NCBI GenBank assembly: GCA_009746045.1
Contig: RPFO01000164.1
Location: 1,103,256 to 1,131,755 of the forward strand
DNA: 28,500 nt
Reading direction: 5' to 3'
DNA from: Mesostigma viride
Lineage: Eukaryota; Streptophyta; Mesostigmatophyceae; Mesostigmatales; Mesostigmataceae
Under the pieces are notes generated by a model, which worked only from the letters and a program-made list of their open reading frames with translations, had not been told where the DNA came from and made no database searches. Of this stretch, positions 9,633-20,190 are shown one piece after another (position 1 is the first letter of the stretch; each line of letters starts with the position of its first letter). The position numbers were made by a program, and so were the translations under genes.

Positions 9633-12600
9633 ATCGCCAACTGCACCTGTCCCATACAACCCACCTATTCCTCACCAATATTGCGCCTATAATCCTCCTC
9701 CTTCCCTTCCCTCAGCGATCGCCCCAACAACCCCCCCACCTCACCCACAGGCTGATAGCACCTACATACCCCCCCCTCACCGATCGTGCCCCATTTCCCT
9801 CACCGATCGTGCCACATCGGACAGCTCCTCCACGTCGTCGCCCGTCGCGTACTTCTCCAGCAAGTTCATCGCCTGGGCGTACACGCTGTCAAAGTAGACG
9901 TTCTCCAAGTCCCGCACATGCCCAAAAGTGCTTGCGCAAGCCAGGGGGGAAAGCAAGGGAAGATGCGAGCGGGGAAAGAGAAACAAGCAGGAAGCGGGCG
10001 GGGGAGGGGAGGGCCGAGCGAAGTAGTCCGGGGGGTAATAGGAGTACGGACGAGGGCATGGTGGGAGGAGGGGCAGCAGCCGGGAGGCGAAAAGGGAGAG
10101 AAGACAAGAAAAAGAAGGGAGAGTGGGCAAGAGAGCAGAAGCGAAATGTAGGAAGAACTAACGGGAAGGATGGGCAGATAGGCCAGCCGGGGGCATGGGG
10201 GAGGCAGTGGGCATGCATGCGGGCGGGCCACCCAATGGCACCCCCTCACGCCACCCCAGCAAGAGCGGCTCCAGGTGGATCAGGCCACCAGAGACAATGC
10301 GCAGAGGCAGACACCAGCGACAAGGCGCAGAGATGGCATATACCAAAGATGGCATTACACAGCCGGCGCCAAGCGAGGCGGTCACCAAGGAGGGAGGGCT
10401 GTTAAGGAGATAAACTTGTGAATGGTGGCGGCAGGCAAGCTAGAGAGGCAAAGTAGCAGTTAGAAACAACAGCTAGTAATAACAGCTAGACACTGCAGCA
10501 AACTCGACCACATAAGGGCTGAAACAGGATGGCCATGAACATCACTGGGATAAGATGTCTTTGCGGGTGGCGGTTTTCCATCACTGGTCAGGGACGGTGT
10601 GTCAAGCAGTTGAACATAGGCGCACACGCCTGCACATCGTGACAGGCGAGGGCGGTGCGTGAATCCCGATCTTAAACTGCTCGCTTGATTTGGGCGTGTG
10701 CTCTGGGTAAGACGAGTGTGGTTGTTTGGAGTATGCGCGCATCCCTGCCACACAGAGCGAAAACAGCTTCGACACCAGACGCGAGGCATTAATGACATGG
10801 ACAGCTCATGAAAGTGCACCCGGCAGCAGTAATCCATGTCCACTTCTCGGGCCGTGGGGTGTACCAAAACCCAAAACCCAAAACCCAAAACCCAAAACCC
10901 GAAACCCAAAACCCGAAACCAAGGTGGGTGGTGCGCTGCTTGACAAGGTGGGTGGTGCGCTGCTTGAGAAGGCGAATCGGGTTTTGTCTTGGGGTGGCGA
11001 ATCGGGTGACAAGGCGGGGGGCGAATTCGTGGACAAGGATATTATGTCGTGAAGCTCGCTTTGTTTGCATCCACGATCTCAGAGTAGCGGCGGTCAAACT
11101 CGGTGAGCAGGTCCTGAGGCCAGCGTGGCAGTGAGGAGCAGCAGGGGGGGGGGGGGGGGGCAGCAGAGGGGGAGGAATGAGGAGCAACATGGGGGGGGGG
11201 GGGGGGGGGGGGATTGGTTCAGCGCTCCATAAGGCAACCACATTGGGAAGCCAGCAAGGGTAGCATCCGGCCACATCAGTGCCAGCATCGGCTGCGGCAT
11301 GCGACAGCATTGGCATGGGTCCAGTATCTGTAGTATCAGTCAATCGATACCATTCACATGAAACAGACCATGTGAGGCCACAAGCGTGGATGGCAGAGGA
11401 CCACGCTAGTCATGTGCCCTTTGTGATGTTCTACTGAGCCACGCTCCAGTACATGCGCAGCGGTTGGCATGTGCGTAGTCCTCCGCCCTTTGCCCTACAC
11501 ATAGAATGCATGAGGCTCATGGCAAGTGGCAAGAGCACAGGGGCGAGCCGGACTGGTATGCTGGTGTAAAGGCAACAAGGACTGAGGGCAACAAGGATGA
11601 AGCCGCAAGGCCATCCATACGATGCCGTCGGGAACGTGACGGGGGGCGGAACGTGAGCACCCCCGTTACAAATGTTACGTACGCTACAGACGTTACAAAT
11701 GTTCTCGCAAAGGGGGTGGCCTGGATTGGGCTCGACGACCATGGTCAAGAACACAGCGTGTCGGATACCACCGAACACGCAGGAAGGTGCGAATCAAGCA
11801 CCAGGCCCTGCTACTTCCCTTCCTAGCAACAGTAGCAGCCATATAAAGCGTTCTCATCCGCCTGGGCATCATGATGCCAAGACGTACATGACAGCGACAC
11901 CAAGGCGCGCACGACAGCGGCACCAAGACGTGCATAACAGCGACACCAAGACGTGCATGATAGCAAGCATGCGAGGTCAAGGGATAGGACGATCCAACCC
12001 GCAGGCTGTTCACTGGCCGTACATAAATTTCAAATTTGCATGTACTGGCAGGTGTATTTGCATGCATTGTCAGGTGTTAGCGCGGCTGTTTTCCACATGG
12101 CTCAACTGGGTACGATACCACGGCTTGTCACCGCAACGAATGTGCATAGTGGGGGCCCACCTACCGATATGGCCTCCACCGTCTGCACCTCCTTCTCCAG
12201 CAGCGCGTTCTGCAGCGTGGTCAGCTCGGCGCGTGGTCCGCTAAACCTGGCCTCCGCACTGCCGGGGTCGTCCCGCAGTTCCCGGAACACCTGCGCGCGC
12301 GGATGGGTGGTTTGAGGAGGGGGGATGTTCCCAGAGGGGTGGATGGTTTCAGGTTGGGTGGATGGTTCAGAATGGATAGCCTGTTTAAAAAAAGGGTGCA
12401 TCATGCCGCCGTAGCGACCCAATCCCAGGGAAACAGCGTCGTCACACAGCATCCCGAGCACGTGGTGACGGATGCCCCAGCATGCACAAGCGAAGCGTAG
12501 AAGGTAGACAGCAGGAGCACTCGCAAGCTGAAGCCGCTCACAAGGGCACATTGCGCCCCATTGTTTTGTCCACACAACCCCCCAACCAATCTAAAAGAAA

Positions 12601-15600
12601 CTTAAAACTTTTCTCACCCCCCCTAGCAACCGGTCAAGTAGGTTGCTGGCAATACTGCTTGAGACAACGATCACTGTTTGAAAGCCTGTCATCATGACAT
12701 TAACGAATTACTATCCACCTTCACTGGGCTCATAATTGGCACTGACGGCACACTTCAATATTGTTTGTACAAAGCTCTCCTCCGTCATGGCAAGTCAAGC
12801 AGCGCCATAAGGCGGTAAGCCCCATCTGGCCACCCACTACCAGGCCGACTCATAAACTATTTCCCACAAAATATTCCCAGGACCCTGGCCCCCGCCCCCT
12901 GTCCGTGTCTTCATTTTCTCTTTCTCCACCAGTGCCCCCCACTCTTGTTGCCATCTCCCCCTCGCTCCCCACGCATCTCCCGTCCTTCTGCTGTTTCTCT
13001 CCATTCCTCCCCTACCTACCCACCTCCCCGACCTCCCCACATACAACACCCACAACACCCACGACCCCCGCCACCAACACCAGCACCTGAATCATCCTCA
13101 TTTTGCCGACCTTCTTCTCCTTCTCCTTCTCTACGAATCTTCCAAATCTTGCATCTCTACTCACCTTTTTCGTCGTCGTTACCCACCTAACTACTAACAT
13201 CATCATCTTTATCAGCATCCTCCACCCACCTTCTCCTCCTCCACCCACCACCGCCTTCTTCTCCTGGTCTCCCTCAACCCACCTTCTTCTTCTTCTTCTC
13301 GTACGCGAGCACCATGTCGCGCGACGACCCGTTCATGTCGGCCATGAGCTTCTTGAGTGCCTTCTCCAGGTCGGACCGCTCCGCCTTCTGCTTCACCACC
13401 GTCTCCAGCACCGCCGACTTGAGCTCCTCCGTGTGCATCACGTACTTCTCCTTGAAACTGGAGGGAGGGGGAGGGAAGCAAGGGAATAAGGATGGGGTAC
13501 AGTTAGAGAGGGAGGGAAGCAAAAGGAATAAGGATGAGGTACAGTTAGAGGGGGAGGGAAGCAAGGGAATAAGGATGGGGTACAGTTAGAGGGGGAGGGA
13601 AGCAAGGGAATAAGGATGGGGTACAATTAGAGGGGGAGGGAAGCAAAAGGAATAAGGATGGGGTACAATTAGAGGGGGAGGGAAGCAAAGGAATAAGGAT
13701 GGGGTACAGTTAGAGGGGGAGGGAAGCAAAGGAATAAGGATGGGGTACAGTTAGAGCGGGAGGGAAGCAAAGGAATAAGGATGGGGTACAGTCAGAGGGG
13801 GAGGGAAGCAAGGGAATAAGGATGGGGTACAGTTAGGAACGAGCATAACATTTACTTCTCCTTAAAGGTCGAGAAAGGGGACTTGGGGGGGGGGGGGAAG
13901 GGGGGGAAGGGGGGGAAGGGGGACCAAGGCAATGAGGAACAGTTAAGGACGAACATAGTAAGTGCATCTCGTTGAAGCTGGCGGGGAAAGGGGGGGCTCA
14001 CGGGGAAGCCTCAGGGTCGGCAAGGAAATGAGGAGTCCACCCTATGAAGATCAGGGACGAGAACATATGAGAACTTCTGCTGGGGACTGGCCAAGCCAGG
14101 GAGGGGTATGGGGTGGCAGGAAGCAAGACCGTGAGCTCTGGTATTTCTTTCAACGGGATGGACGTGCCACGTATGTTATTTCAAGCCAAGGGGGGCAGGA
14201 AAAGGGGGAGGAAGGGGGGTGGGAGCGACACAAGCTGGTGCCAAAGTGATGCACCATTAGCTGGTGCCAAGGAGACCGTGGGGTCGTCCGATAGGAATGG
14301 AAGACTTGGGCGTGGAAAGGTAGCTGGAACGCGATCTAGAAAATGGCAACAACATATAATTAGCATGCCAAGAAGAATGGGCAGCAGGCCACAGTAGGTT
14401 TATCTTGTGGGCAGCAGGCCACCACGCTTGCACGACAGCGATGCGCCAGGGCAGCATTGCAGATAAACCGTGGAGACAGGAAACAAAGGAGGGCGAGTGG
14501 CAGTGGTTACCACAGCCAACCAACATCGAAAACTTTTCATTCTTCATTCGCTGTTGGCATCAACAACAGCAAGTGCCAAGTACGTCGACTTCCCCCCGCC
14601 CGAGCCCCCTAGGCGCTGTTACCATTTTTCCCCGACCTGCCCCCTCTCCCATTCCCCCTAATCACGTGACCTACTCAGTGAGGGCCTTGGTCAAGTCCGG
14701 CACGGTGCGCAGGCGCGCAAACTCGGGATCCTCGGCCAGCATGTCTTCAAACAGCGTCTCGACACCGTCCAGGTTGGCCTCCTGCTCGCCGCCCGCACCG
14801 GGGGGTCGAAAGAACGAGGAAGAGCACATGTTCATTCGTGCATTCAGTACGCTTTGGGGGGGGAGAATACGTAGTCATTCATTCAAGTATTTATGTGTGC
14901 AGACGACACAGATTTGCATTTCGTTTGTTCGTTCATTCATCTGGAGGGAGAGCAGTATTAGTGATGTGCATGGCACAAGGAATGTGTGCGTGCTCCCTCA
15001 CCCGCAGCGTGGCAAGCTGCGCCTCCTTCTCCTGTGCATTCTTCTCGCGCTGCTCTTCCAGCTCCTCCTTCTCCACAATCTCGAGCAGCTCATCCTGATA
15101 CTGCTCCTTGGCTGTAATCACCTGGGGTGGGTGGGGGGGGTGAAGGGGACGGTTGGGGGAGAGGGTTGGGAGCGAAGCCGCCAAGGGTCAACGCAGCCAA
15201 CACAGCCAAGGGTGTATGGAGACACGGAGGATGCTAGACGTCAACAAAAAAAAGTCAGAATAAAACAGATTAAGTGACAACTTAAGACTCAGGTCCCAGA
15301 ATTGCAGGGATGTAAGGGGTCATGTAGGCGTTGCAAAGGTACTTGTGTATATTGGGAACGGGCAGAGTAAATTGGCGGCGCACAGGGGGGCCATAAGGCA
15401 TGGAATACAGGCACCAATCACATGCTGGAAGCTGCACGAGGAGGTGAAAACGAGGCAAGGGCAACAGGCGAGGAGATAGGGCTCGCGAGCTGGCACCGCC
15501 TGGAGCACACACAACATGAGCCGTACAAGCCAGTGCGGCATGTCATGCCGCTAGCCAGTGCGGCATGCCATGTCGCTAGCCAGTGCGGCATGCCATGTCG

Positions 15601-17226
15601 CTAGCCAGTGCGGCATGTCATGTCGCTAGCCAGTGCGGCATGCCATGTCGCTAGCCAGTGCGGAATGTCATGTCGCTAGGCAGTGCGGCATGTCATGTCG
15701 CTAGCCAGTGCGGCATGTCATGTCGCTAGGCAGTGCGGCATGCCATGTCGCTAGCCAGTGCGGCATGCCATGTCGCTAGCCAGTGCGGCATGCCATGTCG
15801 CTAGCCAGTGCGGCATGTCATGTCGCTAGCCAGTGCGGCATGTCATGTCGCTAGCCAGTACGGCATGTCATGTCGCTAGCCAGTGCGGCATGTCATGTCG
15901 CTAGCCAGTACGGCATGTCATATCGCTAGCCAGTACGGCATGTCATGTCGCTAGCCAGTGCGGCATGTCATGTCGCTAGCCAGTGCGGCATGTCATGTCG
16001 CTAGCCAGTACGGCATGTCATACTAGCCAGTGAGCCATGATATGCCTCGCCTACGATGTAAGGCAACGAGTGTGGATGCTTGGGGAGCAACGGCAAACGT
16101 ACTGGTCACCATCGACATGACGGAACGCTGCATAGTGGACACCAGGGGGAGGAGCAGCCTGGCCAAGAACAGGCATGAGGCACTGGAGGTGCTTCCGTGG
16201 CTGCAGAGGGACGTGCCGGTGTGTTCTGTGGTGACCAAATGACGTGTCAATCTGTCCGTATACTGTAATGTAAGTCGTTGTAAAACAAGTTGTGTGCTCA
16301 CCGAGGCCTCATCCACGAGCCGGTAGTCGAGGTATTTCAAGTTCTTTATATGTGCCAGCACATAGGGGCGGTACTCAGGGTCCTTGCAGATCGGGTTCCC
16401 TGCCAGGTTGACCAGCCGCAGCTCCTGGAAGCGCCGCAGGTACATCACCTGTGTGTACGCCATGAAGCAGGGGAAATATGAGGAGGTGAGGGCGAGGGCG
16501 AGGGCTCCAAACTGGACACAACTGGAGGATTCAGAAGGCAAAGAATGGCCGACGATGGTTTGGTCTGGAAAACTGGGATGGTGCCAAGCGCATGCTGACG
16601 CCCTCACAAACAGGCCACTTGGGTCATCCTTTTATTGTTCACGATGAAGATCGACCATGGGTGGCCTTTGTCGTCTGGGAGGCCACGAATCATGCGTGCC
16701 GACCAGCACCACCAGTTTCAAGGACACAAACTAGCGTGGGAAAGTGCTTGTGATGCGGTTCTCGTGTTGGCACTGGGAACTTGTGTGTGGCCAAGTACAT
16801 GGCACGCCCAGGCAAGTTCCAGCACTTCCCCTCATCCCCTGTGTGTGGCTATGGGCCAAACAGATGCACGGATCAGCAAGGTATTACGACACAGCAAGTG
16901 ATCACGGTGCCATGCTGGATGCTCCAGGCGCACTAGAATACAGTGGACACTAATCCTGTCTGTTTTTCTTTTTGCCAGTGTGCCCTGTCCTCATGCGGAA
17001 ACCGGCAGAGCGCTCACGTTCTCCAGCGAGCTGACGTTGTTGTTGCCGAGGCTGAACACGTTAAGGCTCTTCTGCGCGTCCAGGCCGCTGATCTCGCTGA
17101 TGCGGTTGTTGAACAAGGACACGTCTGTCAGCTGCGTCAGCGTCTCCAGCCCCTCGATCTTCTCAATGTTGTTGAACGACAGGTCTGCACATCGCCAACA
17201 GCAGGACCGAGGGGCAGTAGGGACAA

Positions 17227-17257
<31 letters not shown>

Positions 17258-20190
17258 GAACAAAGAAGGGGGGGGGGGGGCAAGGGGAGGAGAAACACTG
17301 CCATGGTTATGCCGGCTACCAAGAAGAAAAAAGGTTGCAAAAAGCTTGCACATGGCTACATCAATGACGAGGACCTGAAACAAGCATGAGCGAAAACATA
17401 AAAATGGCAAAAACAACCGTCAGAAGGCACAAGAATTGTGGGTCATACAGTCATGTGCATCTGGGCCACCCAACGCGCCGTCTGGTTGGAAGCAGGGTGC
17501 ATGAATGCCAGGGACATTAAGGCCGTAGACGATCTGTGAGGATTGCATACTGACCAAATGTCGGGTACTCTCTGCAAAGTACCTAGTGTAACTCTCTACA
17601 AAGCACGTGTGAACTCTGTACGGCACTGCAGCTTTCCTCTACCAGGCCATGACCAGATACACCCATGTACCGTCGATGGTCAGATATAACCGCGGCCGTG
17701 TGGGCAGTGATTAAAAGCACTGTCCATTGTGGCCAAACTAGTACGAGCCTTGTGCTACCCTCATCCCTCTCGTATGCCTCTCGTATGCCTCTCGTGTGCA
17801 GACCCATGGCGGATCCCCTGGAGCCACACGCACCCAGCCACGTGAGGTTGACCATGTGGCCGATGTTCTGGATTTTGTCGATCATGTTGTTGTCCAGCTG
17901 CAGCTTGGTCACGTTCTGCATGCCCAGCAGGTTGTCGATCTTGCGGATATCTGGATGGGGGCCAACCATGAGGCACAGGTTCTCCCCCATAACGATGAGG
18001 GTGGGGTGGGGGTAGGCTATCGCTTCGCCAGGCAACCTTACATCACAAGCGACAGGGGTGGGACGCAATAGAACGAGGGATGGATTGTGCCATCTCAGTG
18101 GCCACGGGGGCACGCCACCAAACAAACAAACATGCCCCGCCATCACTAACTATTTAATCCAGCCATCGTAGGCGGATTGTGTAAATAATAGGAGATCTGG
18201 ACAGCGGCGCGAAGCCAAGCAGTGAATTGCGACGGAACGTAGTTCGAGCAAACGCGCCATGATGCCAACGATTGTCCCATGGAGTTTATCCCTGCCATCC
18301 ACAAGCCACCAGACCCACGCCTCCTGCGGACCTGCCCCCGGGGGTATACCGAAGCCCCAAGCCACTGCTGCTGGTGACGGGGATCGCGAATCCCAATTGA
18401 TGGTCTGTGTGCCTGAGCTTGCCCTGCGGTGCCGTGCGGAGCGCCGGCTTCCGTACGGTTCATGGGTGAAGAGAACCACAGCAGGCAGGAAGTAGCAGGG
18501 AGGATTCTCAATGCTTGCCCTGGGGCAGGAATCCGATCCCCCGGTCCTCGTGGATGGACTGATCCTAACCGCTGCAATCAGCCGGCATGCCTTCGGCCAG
18601 CCAGCCTATCCCATCCCATCCCATCCCATCCCATCCCATCCCATCCCATCCCATCCCATCCCATCCCATCCCATCCCATCCCATCCCATCCCATCCCATC
18701 CCATCCCATCCCATCCCATCCCATCCCATCCCATCCCATCCCATCCCATCCCATCCCATCCCATCCCATCCCATCCCATCCCATCCCATCCCATCCCATC
18801 CCATCCCATCCCATCCCATCCCATCCCATCCCATCCCATCCCATCCCATCCCATCCCATCCCATCCCATCCCAGCATTACAGCAGGGGTCTCGGGGTGCT
18901 GCCTACTTCGGAAGCTGAAGATGAGCGTGCGCACTTCGCGCAGGTCCATGTGCTTGCGCTTCTCCTCCAGGTTCTCCACCGTGCTCTCCGTCTGAAGGGC
19001 CACCAGGTGGCAACATGTGCGGGCGGGTCACGCAGGGCAGCGGACACAAAGGGGAGCCAGCGCCCACCCGGGAGAGGGTGTGATTGAGCGCGTGCGTGCG
19101 TGCGATGAAAGCATTGGATGAGAGCATGAGCGTGAGAGCACACAATGCTGTGGGCATCCACCCATGGCACCCTGGCTCCAGGTTATGCTCTTGTTATAGA
19201 CATAACGCAACCCATAAACATAAGTTTCTTAGAATAAAGATGACTATACTCTTCTTATACTTCTTTTGTGCTCATCTTTTGTCTCTTATACATGGCCAGC
19301 CCATGACATCCACCCACTGCCACTGGCCACCGCTCACTGTCAAGATTCCCAAGCTCGCATTGCATAAGAAATTGTATGGATTGACTGCGTGGTCATAGTG
19401 CATGTGAGGAAAGAAAAGCTGTAGTTTCCAATGCGATAGCGCGCACTTAGGCATGGCCAATCAGTGGCATATCCAGCAATGCGCCAGGGTAGCTCAGGCG
19501 CATGGGATGCGATGAAATGTGGATGCGCAGCACATGACATGTGACCCATGGTTGCATGGCTGCCTGCTAAAACAGCCCAGGCTCGCAGACAACATTCGAG
19601 AGGCTGCTAGATCGCGAGACAAGAGCGAGCTTTTCAGCACAGGGTGATTTAACGCTGGGCCTGCGGCATGCAATCAACATTTAAAAACCAGGTCGAATTC
19701 CAATCTGGACAGACAAGCAACGCTCGATCCTGTTGGTATGCTCCCCCGCGATGCGTGGTAACACTGTCCGATGCCAGGGCGCCCCTTCGTGACAGCAATA
19801 TGGCTACGTATAATCGCGGATATGCATATAAGTTGTTGGTGGGATTCGCACTCCGGCAAGCTGTGAAACTTGTAGGGTTGTGAAGGGATAGTGATGTGAG
19901 TGTTGGCAGCTAGTCTATTGTGGTTCAATGCCGTGCTATAGCTTTCCCTAACGCACGGTGTCCAGGAGTATGACAACAATTACCAAGCAGTATTTTCTAG
20001 GTTCCTTGTTAGCTGCGTTCTTCATCCAAGCTGTTTGGTAAGGTGCACATTCTGTGTTAAATTGGCCAGGACGGTTTAAAGCGAATGCATGCCATTACGC
20101 ATTCTAGAAGCCACGTGAGGGTTTACCTACCTGAATACATTGCCGGATAATGTCATCATTAATTACGTTCGGTTCAGCGTTGTGCGCCAT
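8826..20190 (-). CDS. DRC3: DRC3, nexin-dynein regulatory complex subunit (LRR/coiled coil)
   Basis: Axonemal protein (human DRC3/LRRC48, Chlamydomonas FAP134) of the nexin link that regulates dynein-driven ciliary bending. Exons on the minus strand, with all phases joining cleanly: 20190-20131, 18991-18907, 17950-17834, 17184-17018, 16448-16302, 15121-15002, 14781-14675, 13457-13283, 12290-12165, 11113-11043, 9927-9804, 9403-9326, 8996-8826. Total 1548 nt, 515 residues; human DRC3 is about 523. The start [20 protein letters not shown] matches the family N-terminus. Residues about 45-190 are leucine-rich repeats ([40 protein letters not shown]) closed by an LRR-cap ([20 protein letters not shown]). 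The rest is charged coiled coil, with [30 protein letters not shown] and [12 protein letters not shown] conserved. Eleven introns are GT-AG; intron 10 is not. Confidence 0.94.
9518..9628 (+). repeat. (CA)n followed by (CT)n microsatellite in DRC3 intron 11
   Basis: About 11 CA units (9518-9540) are followed directly by 44 CT units (9541-9628). In the transcript this is a long GA/TG run between the exon 11 donor and the exon 12 acceptor. Confidence 0.95.
9928..11042 (-). other. DRC3 intron 10 with AT-AC ends
   Basis: Exon 10 runs in frame to ...DANKASFTT and then meets TAA, with no GT donor in a usable position. Immediately after the TA is ATATCCTTG, which matches the U12-type AT-AC donor consensus at its first eight bases. 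Exon 11 follows GCAAGCAC; cutting after AC gives TA+T (Tyr) and an open frame FGHVRDLEN. The spacing between the conserved blocks then equals that of human DRC3 as I recall it. Cutting three bases earlier after AAG also keeps the frame but adds one residue. I see no good U12 branch-point match near the 3' end. Confidence 0.55.
10864..10920 (+). repeat. CCCAAAA heptamer array in DRC3 intron 10
   Basis: About eight copies of CCCAAAA with two CCCGAAA variants; in transcript orientation this is TTTTGGG/TTTCGGG. It resembles telomeric repeats in form but is not the TTTTAGGG or TTTAGGG known from green algae. It is bordered by a 24-bp direct duplication at 10921-10944 and 10945-10968. Confidence 0.9.
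11144..11212 (+). repeat. Two long G runs upstream of the exon 10 acceptor
   Basis: G17 at 11144-11160 and G22 at 11191-11212. In the DRC3 transcript they are C tracts lying 31-99 nt upstream of the exon 10 acceptor and form most of its pyrimidine-rich region. Confidence 0.9.
11882..11967 (+). repeat. 23-bp direct repeat, about 3.5 copies, in DRC3 intron 9
   Basis: Unit of the form ACGTGCATGACAGCGACACC plus AAG, with scattered substitutions between copies. No coding potential recognised. Confidence 0.75.
13460..13835 (+). repeat. ~41-bp minisatellite in DRC3 intron 7
   Basis: Nine copies of a unit of the form GAGGGGGAGGGAAGCAAGGG-AATAAGGATGGGGTACAGTTA, with 1-2 bp indels and single-base variants. 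It directly abuts exon 8. On the transcribed strand the first unit supplies the CCCCTCCCTCCAG acceptor tract. Confidence 0.92.
13889..13922 (+). repeat. G-rich run in DRC3 intron 7
   Basis: G11, then G8 and G8 blocks separated by AA. A C tract in the transcript, and a candidate quadruplex former on the plus strand. Confidence 0.85.
15529..16030 (+). repeat. 25-bp minisatellite, about 20 copies, in DRC3 intron 5
   Basis: Unit GCCAGTGCGGCATGTCATGT plus CGCTA. Variation is concentrated at a few positions (ATGTCAT/ATGCCAT, GTGCGG/GTACGG, GCTAGC/GCTAGG). The last unit has a short deletion. The array fills most of the intron between exons 5 and 6. Confidence 0.95.
17240..17280 (+). repeat. G runs upstream of the DRC3 exon 4 acceptor
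   Basis: About G17 at 17240-17256 and G13 at 17268-17280, preceded by a short (GT)n. In the transcript these are C tracts 55-96 nt before the exon 4 acceptor. Confidence 0.88.
18610..18869 (+). repeat. (CCCAT)n array, about 52 copies, in DRC3 intron 2
   Basis: Uninterrupted pentanucleotide repeat. Every frame on both strands is open (for example Pro-Ile-Pro-Ser-His on plus, Met-Gly-Trp-Asp-Gly on minus), so the long open frames here are artefacts. It ends 37 bp from the exon 2 donor at 18907. Confidence 0.97.

Noticed and set aside
9422-10405. A 327-codon plus-strand frame with a Thr-His then Leu-Ser run
   Set aside because: It runs through the CA/CT microsatellite and antisense to DRC3 exon 11. 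No protein family features are visible.
12760-13190. Pro/Ser-rich plus-strand frames
   Set aside because: They fall in a CT-rich part of DRC3 intron 8. Composition alone explains their length.
15529-16030. CRISPR-like array
   Set aside because: The 25-bp units are directly adjacent with no unique spacers, and the window is eukaryotic; it is a minisatellite.
18565-19003. Long open frames of Pro-Ile-Pro-Ser-His or Met-Gly-Trp-Asp-Gly repeats
   Set aside because: Produced by the (CCCAT)n array, which has no stop in any frame. The real coding part here is only DRC3 exon 2 (18907-18991).
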